A DNA stretch of 6,965 nucleotides from an uncultured Flavobacteriales bacterium (GTDB lineage: Bacteria > Bacteroidota > Bacteroidia > Flavobacteriales_D > Crocinitomicaceae): positions 1 through 6,965 of the forward strand of contig CAIRMS010000230.1 in the NCBI GenBank assembly GCA_903879765.1, in the 5' to 3' direction. A program made the position numbers and the translations under genes. Under the pieces are notes generated by a model. It worked only from the letters and a program-made list of their open reading frames with translations. It made no database searches and had not been told where the DNA came from. Of the stretch, positions 1 to 5,843 are shown in pieces. The first letter of the stretch is position 1; every line of letters begins with the position of its first letter.

Positions 1-478
1 CAACTCCTAGTATGACATCACCATTTCCTGGCCAATTTTGAATGGACGAAGGGATGACGTATCCAGGATCTTGAAAATGTTGCGCATGAAATTCGATTTC
101 AGCTTTCGTAACCGACCAAATTGCATCGGAATATTTGGCAACGTAACTTGGGTCCATGTAGGTGTGATAGGTCGAATAAGGTCCACTGTAGAAATCGTTT
201 TGATTCGTTTGAGCAAATCGTTGCCCAGCCAAGAATAATTGTCCCCATTGGTCAAGTCCAGCCATCCAGAATCCCGCTGAAAAAATGGCGTTTATTCCAC
301 TGCCTTTGGGAATTTCATATCCTGGTTGAAGATTAGAAGAATTCGGTTGGCTGAACAGTACTCCCTCGTCTAAAATGGTTGCAGAAACCTGATTAAAATC
401 TAAGGTGCTTTGCGTATGTTGTCCGAAACTGAACAGGCGAAATATCAGAAAGGGGAAAAGAAATACGTAGTTTTTCAT
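1..478 (-). CDS. Secreted protein, N-terminal part (probable T9SS-sorted surface/extracellular protein), partial
   Basis: The reverse strand is open without a stop for 159 codons from the ATG at 478 to the window edge, so the 3' end of the gene lies outside. The first 20 residues (MKNYVFLFPFLIFRLFSFGQ) read as a signal peptide, with likely cleavage before Gln20; an Arg at position 14 inside the hydrophobic run is slightly unusual. The mature part has the conserved pattern seen at the start of many large Bacteroidota secreted proteins: EIPKGSG (55-61), FSAGFWMAGLDQWGQL (66-81), NDFYSGP (94-100), W121 followed by TKAEIEFH (124-131), and YVIPSSIQNWPGNGD (140-154). Family knowledge: such proteins usually end in a type IX secretion sorting domain and often carry adhesive repeats. 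That part is not visible, so sorting and final function are inference. The gene is divergent from the hydrolase gene. I am sure of the reading frame and reasonably sure of secretion; the specific role is unknown. Confidence 0.8.
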   Translation of the reverse strand, partial: MKNYVFLFPFLIFRLFSFGQHTQSTLDFNQVSATILDEGVLFSQPNSSNLQPGYEIPKGSGINAIFSAGFWMAGLDQWGQLFLAGQRFAQTNQNDFYSGPYSTYHTYMDPSYVAKYSDAIWSVTKAEIEFHAQHFQDPGYVIPSSIQNWPGNGDVILGV

Positions 479-641
479 GCATGAAGTATTAATTAAATGA
501 GTGACTCAAATTGAGCAGTTGTCGACTGAATGAACGTAAAAAGTTCCCATAAAGGAGGGCTCGGATTTCAAAATGGTGAAACACTTCCAATATCCATGGA
601 TGATTTTATTCGGCAGGTGAATTAACGCGTTTGTTTTTTCC

Positions 642-649
642 TATATTTG
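642..649 (+). promoter_or_regulatory. Bacteroidota -7 promoter box TATATTTG before the hydrolase gene
   Basis: TATATTTG matches the Bacteroidota -7 consensus TAnnTTTG exactly. I see no convincing TTG-type -33 element 17-23 bases upstream. The box ends only 3 bases before the ATG at 653, so transcription would begin at or very near the start codon and give a leaderless or almost leaderless mRNA. The match is seen directly; promoter activity is inferred. Confidence 0.55.
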
Positions 650-652
650 CCC

Positions 653-1429
653 ATGCTATATTCCAAAAAACTTGAAAATGACAATAGTAAAGAGTGGGTG
701 GTCTTCATCCATGGTGCTGGAGGTAGTTCTAGTATTTGGCATAAGCAGATCAAAACGTTCTCGGAAAAGTACAATCTATTGCTGATAGACCTACGTGGAC
801 ACGGGAAAAGTCAGATTGAAACAAAAAAGAAACGTTACTCCTTTAAACTGATTGCACAAGATGTAATCGAAGTGCTACATGCGCATCAAATCGAAAAAGC
901 TCATTTCGTGGGGGTTTCCATGGGATCCATCGTGATCAAGCAAATTGAAATCATGGAGCCTGGACTCGTGAAATCGATGATTTTCGCAGGAGCTATTACC
1001 CGTTTGAATTTTAAATCGCGTTTTTTATTGAAAATCGGACGAATCCTTAATCGATTTATTCCTCAGATGGGACTTTATCAGTTGTTCGCGCGCATCATGA
1101 TGCCCAAGAAAAACCACGCTTCTTCCCGTGAATTGTTCATTACGGAAGCACGTAAAATCGTTCACAAAGAATTTAATCGTTGGTTTAAATTAACCTCGCG
1201 CTTGGCCTTGTATTTAGTCGAATTAGAAAAACAAACCGACAAAACTCCTACCTTATTCATTATGGGAGCCGAAGATCATCTCTTTTTAGCACCCGTAAAG
1301 GAATTAGTTGCTCAGAATCCTCGCTTAAACTTGAGTATAGTCCCGAATTGTGGGCACGTTGTCAACTTTGAACAAGCAGAAACCTTCAACGAACTAAGTG
1401 TGAAATTCATCGATAAAGTCTCCGCTTAA
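653..1429 (+). CDS. Alpha/beta-fold hydrolase
   Basis: This encodes a 258-residue alpha/beta hydrolase, a normal length for the family, with no signal peptide and so probably cytoplasmic. A complete catalytic set is visible. HGAGG at 20-24 is the oxyanion-hole loop after the first core strand. DLRGHGKS at 46-53 is the typical second motif. The nucleophile elbow GVSMGS gives Ser89, the acid is Asp208 in GAEDH, and the base is His235 in NCGHVV. The region between about 120 and 185 is basic and helical and should be the lid that sets substrate choice. The substrate cannot be read from sequence; esterase, lipase-like and C-C hydrolase activities are all possible. The ATG at 653 is preferred over the in-frame TTG at 647, because that TTG lies inside the promoter-like box. 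The gene is flanked by intergenic DNA on both sides and appears monocistronic. Confidence 0.88.
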   Translation: MLYSKKLENDNSKEWVVFIHGAGGSSSIWHKQIKTFSEKYNLLLIDLRGHGKSQIETKKKRYSFKLIAQDVIEVLHAHQIEKAHFVGVSMGSIVIKQIEIMEPGLVKSMIFAGAITRLNFKSRFLLKIGRILNRFIPQMGLYQLFARIMMPKKNHASSRELFITEARKIVHKEFNRWFKLTSRLALYLVELEKQTDKTPTLFIMGAEDHLFLAPVKELVAQNPRLNLSIVPNCGHVVNFEQAETFNELSVKFIDKVSA

Positions 1430-1438
1430 AAACACCTA

Positions 1439-1464
1439 TTAACAATTTGAATTCATTTTGTTAA
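1439..1464. promoter_or_regulatory. Interrupted 26-bp dyad between hydrolase and carB
   Basis: TTAACAA (1439-1445) is matched by its exact complement TTGTTAA (1458-1464), and the palindrome TGAATTCA (1448-1455) sits exactly at the centre, separated from each arm by TT. The whole 26 bases are symmetric except for these two TT pairs. It lies 43 bases before the carB -7 box. No U-run follows on the plus strand, which argues against an intrinsic terminator for the hydrolase gene. An operator or a weak processing hairpin is possible; the function is inferred. Confidence 0.3.
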
Positions 1465-1506
1465 AAAACACTTGCTCAAAAATCATTCACCTTCATAGAT
1501 TTGGAT

Positions 1507-1514
1507 TAAATTTG
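1507..1514 (+). promoter_or_regulatory. Bacteroidota -7 promoter box TAAATTTG before carB
   Basis: TAAATTTG fits TAnnTTTG. A start of transcription a few bases downstream would leave a leader of about 45-50 bases before the carB ATG at 1567. The leader is purine-rich near 1543-1558 but has no strong Shine-Dalgarno sequence, which is usual in this phylum. No clear -33 element was found at the expected distance. Confidence 0.5.
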
Positions 1515-1566
1515 TGCTCAATTTGCAGCGAACATCCGCTTCGAAGAAAAGTAAATTGAAATCCCT

Positions 1567-4383
1567 ATGCCAAAAGATTTATCCATCAAATCGGTTCTGA
1601 TTATCGGAAGCGGACCAATTGTTATCGGACAAGCCTGTGAGTTTGACTACGCAGGATCACAAGCAGCTCGTTCATTGAGAGAAGAAGGAATCGAAGTAAC
1701 ACTCATTAACTCGAATCCAGCGACAATTATGACGGATAAAGTGGTGGCAGATAATGTTTATTTGCAACCCTTGGAGCCAGAAAGTATTTTAGAGATTTTG
1801 AAAAATCATAAAATCGATGCGGTTCTACCAACAATGGGTGGACAAACAGCTTTGAACTTGTGTATCAAGTGTGACGAGTTAGGTATTTGGGAACAACATG
1901 GCGTTCGTTTGATTGGTGTGGACATCGCGGCAATTGAAATTACGGAGAATCGTGAGGCTTTCCGTGAATTGATGTTGAAAATTGATGTGCCGATGGCGCC
2001 TCAAAAAACCGCAAAATCATTCTTGGAAGGAAAAGAAATTGCACAGGAATTTGGATTCCCATTGTGTATTCGTCCTTCATATACCTTAGGTGGATCAGGT
2101 GCTTCTATTTTACACGAACCCAAAGAATTTGACAACCTACTAGAACGTGGACTGCAATTGTCCCCGATTCATGAAGTCATGATCGATAAAGCCTTACTAG
2201 GGTGGAAAGAATATGAATTGGAATTACTTCGTGATGCCAATGATAACGTCGTGATTATCTGTTCGATTGAAAATTTCGATCCGATGGGAATTCACACGGG
2301 AGATTCAATTACAGTTGCACCGGCAATGACCTTGTCGGATACGACTTTTCAAAAAATGCGCGATATGTCCATCAAAATGATGCGTTCCATCGGAAATTTC
2401 GCAGGTGGATGTAATGTTCAGTTTGCTGTTTCTCCTGATGATGCAGAGGACATTATTGCGATTGAAATCAATCCACGTGTTTCACGTTCGTCTGCACTGG
2501 CATCGAAAGCGACTGGATATCCGATTGCAAAGATTGCTTCGAAATTGGCGATTGGTTACCATTTGGATGAACTGCAAAATCAAATTACCAAAACAACTTC
2601 GGCTTTATTCGAACCAACGTTAGACTACGTTATCGTAAAAATACCACGTTGGAACTTTAATAAATTCCCAGGCACAAATCGCCAACTTGGACTTCAAATG
2701 AAGTCGGTAGGAGAGGTCATGGGAATCGGACGCTCTTTCCAAGAAGCCTTGCAAAAAGCATGTCAATCCTTGGAGATTAACCGAAATGGTTTAGGTGCGG
2801 ATGGAAAAGAATTGACCAACCAAGATGAAATCTTACATTCCTTAGAATTTGCAAGTTGGAATCGTTTGTTCCATATCTACGATGCGATCAAATTAGGTAT
2901 TCCGTTTAAAAAAATCGTTGAAAAAACAAAAATTGATATTTGGTTCTTGAAGCAAATCGAAGACCTAATCAAATTGGAGCGCAGAATTGAGAAGTTTCAC
3001 TTGGACAGCATTCCAAGAGAATTAATGTTCGAAGCCAAACAAAAAGGTTATGCAGATCGTCAGGTTGCTCATTTATTACGTTGCCTAGAATCAGAGGTTT
3101 ATCAAAAACGTTCTGATATGGGAATTAACCGCGTGTATAAATTGGTAGATACCTGTGCAGCAGAATTTGAGGCAAAAACGCCTTATTACTATTCAACATT
3201 TGAATTCGAAAACGAAAGTGTTGTTTCAGATCGTAAAAAAGTAATTGTGCTAGGTTCTGGTCCAAACCGAATCGGACAAGGAATTGAATTCGATTATTCT
3301 TGTGTTCATGGAGTTTTGGCAGCAAAGGAATGTGGCTACGAAACCATTATGATCAACTGTAATCCTGAAACGGTTTCTACGGATTTCGATACAGCAGATA
3401 AATTGTATTTTGAGCCTGTTTTCTGGGAACATATTTACGACATCATTAAACACGAGAATCCAGTAGGAGTAATCGTTCAACTTGGTGGTCAAACTGCACT
3501 GAAATTAGCTGAGAAATTACAGCGCTATGGAATCCGTATCCTTGGAACGAGTTACGAAGCACTCGATTTAGCAGAAGATCGAGGACGTTTCTCTAAATTA
3601 TTGGAAGCAAACAATGTTCCATTCCCTGAGTATGGGGTAGTGGAAAGTGCGGAACAAGCGCTTGAGTTATCTGATAAATTAGGATTCCCATTATTGGTTA
3701 GACCATCCTATGTATTGGGTGGACAAAAAATGAAAATTGTCATCAATAAAGAAGAATTGGAGCATCATGTCGTTGACATCATTAATGAAATGGGGAACAA
3801 TCAAATCTTATTGGATCACTTTTTAGGTGGAGCAATTGAAGCAGAAGCAGATGCAATTTGCGATGGAGAGAATGTTTACATCATCGGAATCATGCAGCAC
3901 ATTGAGCCAGCTGGAATTCACTCAGGAGATTCATATGCAGTATTGCCTCCATATAACTTAGGTGATTTTGTCATGACACAAATCGAAGACATCACGAAGA
4001 AAATTGCCATCGAATTGAAAACAGTTGGATTGTTGAATATCCAATTCGCCATCAAAGACGATAAAGTTTATGTGATTGAAGCCAATCCACGTGCATCTCG
4101 TACGGTTCCATTCATTGCGAAAGCCTATGACGAACCTTACGTGAATTACGCAACGAAAGTGATGTTGGGTGAGAAAAAGGTGACTGATTTCAATTTCCAA
4201 CCGAGAAAAGAAGGATATGCGATTAAAATCCCTGTGTTCTCTTACGAGAAATTTCCGGATGTAAAAAAGGAACTTGGTCCTGAAATGAAGTCAACTGGTG
4301 AGGCAATTCGCTTTATCAAAGACTTAAAAGATCCGTTCTTTACAAAAATCTATTCGGAGAGAAATATGCATTTATCGAGGTAA
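1567..4383 (+). CDS. carB: Carbamoyl-phosphate synthase large subunit, short form without the MGS allosteric domain
   Basis: CarB makes carbamoyl phosphate from bicarbonate, ammonia (delivered from glutamine by CarA) and two ATP, feeding pyrimidine and arginine synthesis in the cytoplasm. The 938-residue protein has the two homologous halves of the family. The carboxyphosphate half begins with IIGSGPIVIGQ (12-22), has the ATP-grasp segment IRPSYTLGGSG (168-178, Arg169) and the metal-binding EINPRVSR (300-307). A helical oligomerisation region follows (about 400-550). The carbamoyl-phosphate half begins with VLGSGPNRIGQG (from about 560), with VRPSYVLGGQ and EANPRASR (838-845). The chain ends right after KSTGEAI and the YSERN segment, where the E. 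coli enzyme (1073 residues) continues into the MGS domain that binds UMP, IMP and ornithine. As I recall, flavobacterial CarB proteins of about 950 residues share this shape, so it is a lineage form rather than a broken gene. carA is not adjacent. The start is supported by MPKDLSIKSVLIIGSGP matching homologues. Confidence 0.97.
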   Translation: MPKDLSIKSVLIIGSGPIVIGQACEFDYAGSQAARSLREEGIEVTLINSNPATIMTDKVVADNVYLQPLEPESILEILKNHKIDAVLPTMGGQTALNLCIKCDELGIWEQHGVRLIGVDIAAIEITENREAFRELMLKIDVPMAPQKTAKSFLEGKEIAQEFGFPLCIRPSYTLGGSGASILHEPKEFDNLLERGLQLSPIHEVMIDKALLGWKEYELELLRDANDNVVIICSIENFDPMGIHTGDSITVAPAMTLSDTTFQKMRDMSIKMMRSIGNFAGGCNVQFAVSPDDAEDIIAIEINPRVSRSSALASKATGYPIAKIASKLAIGYHLDELQNQITKTTSALFEPTLDYVIVKIPRWNFNKFPGTNRQLGLQMKSVGEVMGIGRSFQEALQKACQSLEINRNGLGADGKELTNQDEILHSLEFASWNRLFHIYDAIKLGIPFKKIVEKTKIDIWFLKQIEDLIKLERRIEKFHLDSIPRELMFEAKQKGYADRQVAHLLRCLESEVYQKRSDMGINRVYKLVDTCAAEFEAKTPYYYSTFEFENESVVSDRKKVIVLGSGPNRIGQGIEFDYSCVHGVLAAKECGYETIMINCNPETVSTDFDTADKLYFEPVFWEHIYDIIKHENPVGVIVQLGGQTALKLAEKLQRYGIRILGTSYEALDLAEDRGRFSKLLEANNVPFPEYGVVESAEQALELSDKLGFPLLVRPSYVLGGQKMKIVINKEELEHHVVDIINEMGNNQILLDHFLGGAIEAEADAICDGENVYIIGIMQHIEPAGIHSGDSYAVLPPYNLGDFVMTQIEDITKKIAIELKTVGLLNIQFAIKDDKVYVIEANPRASRTVPFIAKAYDEPYVNYATKVMLGEKKVTDFNFQPRKEGYAIKIPVFSYEKFPDVKKELGPEMKSTGEAIRFIKDLKDPFFTKIYSERNMHLSR

Positions 4384-4468
4384 GTGTTTTTTTTCTTGTG
4401 CTCACTATTTTCCATCTGAGGATTAATTTTGTAACCTGAAGCTTTCTGTTTTTTGCCTAGTTCGTAGC

Positions 4469-4513
4469 TTACTGTTTAGTAACTTACCAAATAGTAACTT
4501 ACCATTCGGTAAG
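4469..4513. repeat. Three tandem 15-bp palindromic repeats (operator-like array)
   Basis: Three units follow each other with no gap: TTACTGTTTAGTAAC (4469-4483), TTACCAAATAGTAAC (4484-4498) and TTACCATTCGGTAAG (4499-4513). In each, the first 14 bases are a palindrome of the form TTAC-Y-NNNN-R-GTAA; the outer bases are conserved while the central four vary. The third unit extends to a perfect 8+4+8 inverted repeat, AACTTACCATTCGGTAAGTT (4496-4515). The array stops 5 bases before the TATATTTG box of the downstream ATPase gene. The form resembles operators of dimeric helix-turn-helix repressors such as TetR-type regulators, but the cognate protein is not in the window. The repeat structure is certain; its operator role is inferred. 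Confidence 0.8.
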
Positions 4514-4518
4514 TTTTG

Positions 4519-4526
4519 TATATTTG
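4519..4526 (+). promoter_or_regulatory. Bacteroidota -7 promoter box TATATTTG before the ATPase gene
   Basis: TATATTTG is identical to the boxes at 642 and 5832, and the 10-base context GTATATTTGT is shared with the latter. Transcription would start near 4530, about 12 bases before the ATG at 4542. The three palindromes at 4469-4513 would then occupy roughly -60 to -17, where a bound protein would block polymerase or contact it. Confidence 0.55.
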
Positions 4527-4541
4527 TTTAAAATTAGACAA

Positions 4542-5696
4542 ATGGAACCTGAATTATCTCCTTTTTTATTCGGAAGAACAGTTAGTGATCATGGGTTCAC
4601 GAATAGAGAGCAAGATTTAGATAAATTGTACAAAAACCTCACACAAGGAATAAATACAATGCTTATTTCTCCGAGACGTTGGGGAAAATCTTCATTAGTT
4701 GAAAAATTAATCCTGGAATTGAAATCAAAAAATCCAGAAATAAAGGTCGTGAATTTAGATTTGTTTTCTGTTTCGAGTGAAGAGGAATTTCTAGAAATGT
4801 TTGCGCGAGAAGTAATCAAAGCATCATCCAGTGTTTGGCAAGAATGGATCCAATCGGCCAAAGATTTTTTCAAACAATTGACACCTGTGTTAACTGTTGG
4901 CGTTGATCCGGTGAATGATTTTAGTTTAGGATTTGATTGGAATCAGCTAAAAAAACACCGATCTGAAATATTGGATCTGCCTGAAAAATTGGCCAAGGAT
5001 AAAAATTGTCGTTTTATTATTTGCTTAGATGAGTTTCAGAATCTGGCAACTTTTCATCAATTCGAATTTTTAGAAAAATCGATGCGCGCAATTTGGCAAA
5101 GACAAAAATCCGTTTCCTATTGTTTGTATGGTAGTAAGCGTCATATGATGACGGATATTTTCGATAATCCATCAAAACCTTTTTACCGATTTGGTGACAT
5201 TATGTTACTTCAAAAAATTAAACGTGAAAAATGGATTAGTTTCATCGTCGAAAGTTTTGCAAATACTAAAAAAGAGATTTCACCAGATTTAGCCGAATTG
5301 ATTCCTGAATTGATGCAAGATCATTCATGGTACGTTCAGCAATTAGCGCATTACACTTGGCAAAAAACAAAAAGAAAAGTAACGAAAAACGAAGTGCAAT
5401 TTGCCTTTTCTGAATTGATTAATACGAACTCACCTTTGTACATGCGTGAAGTAGAAGGATTAAGTGCGACACAGTTTAATTTTTTAAAGGCTGTTGCGAA
5501 AAAAGAAGATAAATTAAGTAGCATGGAAATACTTCTTAAATACCGATTAGGAACCTCCGCTAATGTTGTTAAAAACAAATCAATCCTTCTAAAGGCTGAC
5601 ATTATTGATGAATTTAATGGTAAACTGGCTTTTCTCGACCCTGCATTTGAATATTGGTTTGTGCAACAGTTTTTTAGACAGGAAAAAATCATTTAA
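4542..5696 (+). CDS. Archaeal-type AAA ATPase (ATPase_2-like) with C-terminal winged-helix-like region
   Basis: This is a 384-residue P-loop NTPase of a family common and often multicopy in Bacteroidota, annotated only as ATP-binding protein. An N-terminal segment FGRTVSDHGFTNRE (about 9-22) precedes Walker A SPRRWGKSS (43-51, Lys49 and Ser50). Walker B is FIICLDEFQN, with Asp163 and Glu164. A later GSKRHMM motif (197-203), followed by the PFYRFGD segment, fits the sensor/arginine region of archaeal-type ATPases. The C-terminal 90 residues (ATQFNFLKAVAK, then LGTSANV and LAFLDPAFEYWF) look like the winged helix that follows the ATPase core in this family. All catalytic residues are present, so it should hydrolyse ATP. 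Its partner and role are not known. No membrane segment is seen. The ATG at 4542 is preferred to the in-frame TTG at 4524, because that TTG lies in the promoter box. The gene looks somewhat more AT-rich than carB by eye. Confidence 0.85.
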   Translation: MEPELSPFLFGRTVSDHGFTNREQDLDKLYKNLTQGINTMLISPRRWGKSSLVEKLILELKSKNPEIKVVNLDLFSVSSEEEFLEMFAREVIKASSSVWQEWIQSAKDFFKQLTPVLTVGVDPVNDFSLGFDWNQLKKHRSEILDLPEKLAKDKNCRFIICLDEFQNLATFHQFEFLEKSMRAIWQRQKSVSYCLYGSKRHMMTDIFDNPSKPFYRFGDIMLLQKIKREKWISFIVESFANTKKEISPDLAELIPELMQDHSWYVQQLAHYTWQKTKRKVTKNEVQFAFSELINTNSPLYMREVEGLSATQFNFLKAVAKKEDKLSSMEILLKYRLGTSANVVKNKSILLKADIIDEFNGKLAFLDPAFEYWFVQQFFRQEKII

Positions 5697-5715
5697 TCTT
5701 CCTTGTTGGTAGATT
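5695..5715. terminator. Possible weak bidirectional terminator after the ATPase gene
   Basis: AATCT-T-CC and GG-T-AGATT can pair around a TTGTT loop, giving a seven-pair stem interrupted by one T-T mismatch. It starts at the ATPase stop codon. TTTTAA follows on the plus strand, and a T6 run lies about 4 bases past the hairpin on the minus strand. The stem is short and AT-rich, so this is a weak call. Confidence 0.25.
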
Positions 5716-5814
5716 TTAATTGTACTTGGTAAAAAGTTGCGTTTGTCTTCCATCAAAATATAATCCAAAAGAAATTGCTTCTTCTCCATTAAATTCCTCT
5801 GTTTCGGCGCTCAT
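5716..5814 (-). pseudogene. Small minus-strand coding-like ORF or gene remnant (32 codons from an ATG)
   Basis: The reverse strand reads from an ATG at 5814 to a TAA at 5716, giving a 32-residue acidic peptide that starts MSAETEEFNGEEAISF and ends QLFTKYN. The frame stays open upstream to 5841 (DKYTESIKV before the Met), so the open stretch fills almost the whole gap between the ATPase gene and the synthase start. The composition looks like the C-terminal end of a real protein rather than random AT-rich translation. I do not recognise a family. It may be the 3' remnant of a lost gene, a small protein gene, or chance. Confidence 0.25.
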
Positions 5815-5831
5815 AACCTTAATGGATTCTG

Positions 5832-5839
5832 TATATTTG
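5832..5839 (+). promoter_or_regulatory. Bacteroidota -7 promoter box TATATTTG before the polyprenyl synthase gene
   Basis: TATATTTG matches TAnnTTTG and sits 4 bases before the ATG at 5844, so the transcript would begin at about the start codon. If translation begins at the second in-frame ATG (5865), the leader would be about 20 bases and would contain AGGTTGAGG at 5851-5859 as a possible ribosome site. No clear -33 element was seen. Confidence 0.5.
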
Positions 5840-5843
5840 TCTT

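Noticed and set aside
474..485. Perfect 12-bp palindrome TTCATGCATGAA covering the start codon of the minus-strand secreted protein gene
   Set aside because: It is short, isolated and easily produced by the ATG context; no second copy was seen in the window.
507..514. Minus-strand TCAATTTG as a promoter box for the secreted protein gene
   Set aside because: It has one mismatch to TAnnTTTG and no supporting -33 element, so it is too weak to list.
551..620. AAAGGAGG followed by a 15-codon ORF (573-620) upstream of the hydrolase gene, a possible leader peptide
   Set aside because: The spacing from AGGAGG to the ATG is long, the likely promoter box (642) lies downstream of it, and Bacteroidota rarely rely on such ribosome sites; nothing else supports it.
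3125..3492. Open minus-strand frames inside carB
   Set aside because: They are shadows of a strongly conserved plus-strand gene and show no protein-like motifs.
4384..4394. T8 run just after the carB stop codon as an intrinsic terminator
   Set aside because: No stable hairpin precedes it; only a 4-bp stem around ATGC is available.
4469..4513. The tandem palindromes as a CRISPR-like array or replication iterons
   Set aside because: The units adjoin without spacers and are only 15 bp, there are just three, no cas or replication gene is nearby, and the position at a promoter fits an operator better.
5589..5789. Minus-strand ORF of 66 residues overlapping the end of the ATPase gene
   Set aside because: It overlaps the conserved ATPase C-terminus and its translation is low-complexity; the other minus frame at 5716-5841 looks more protein-like.
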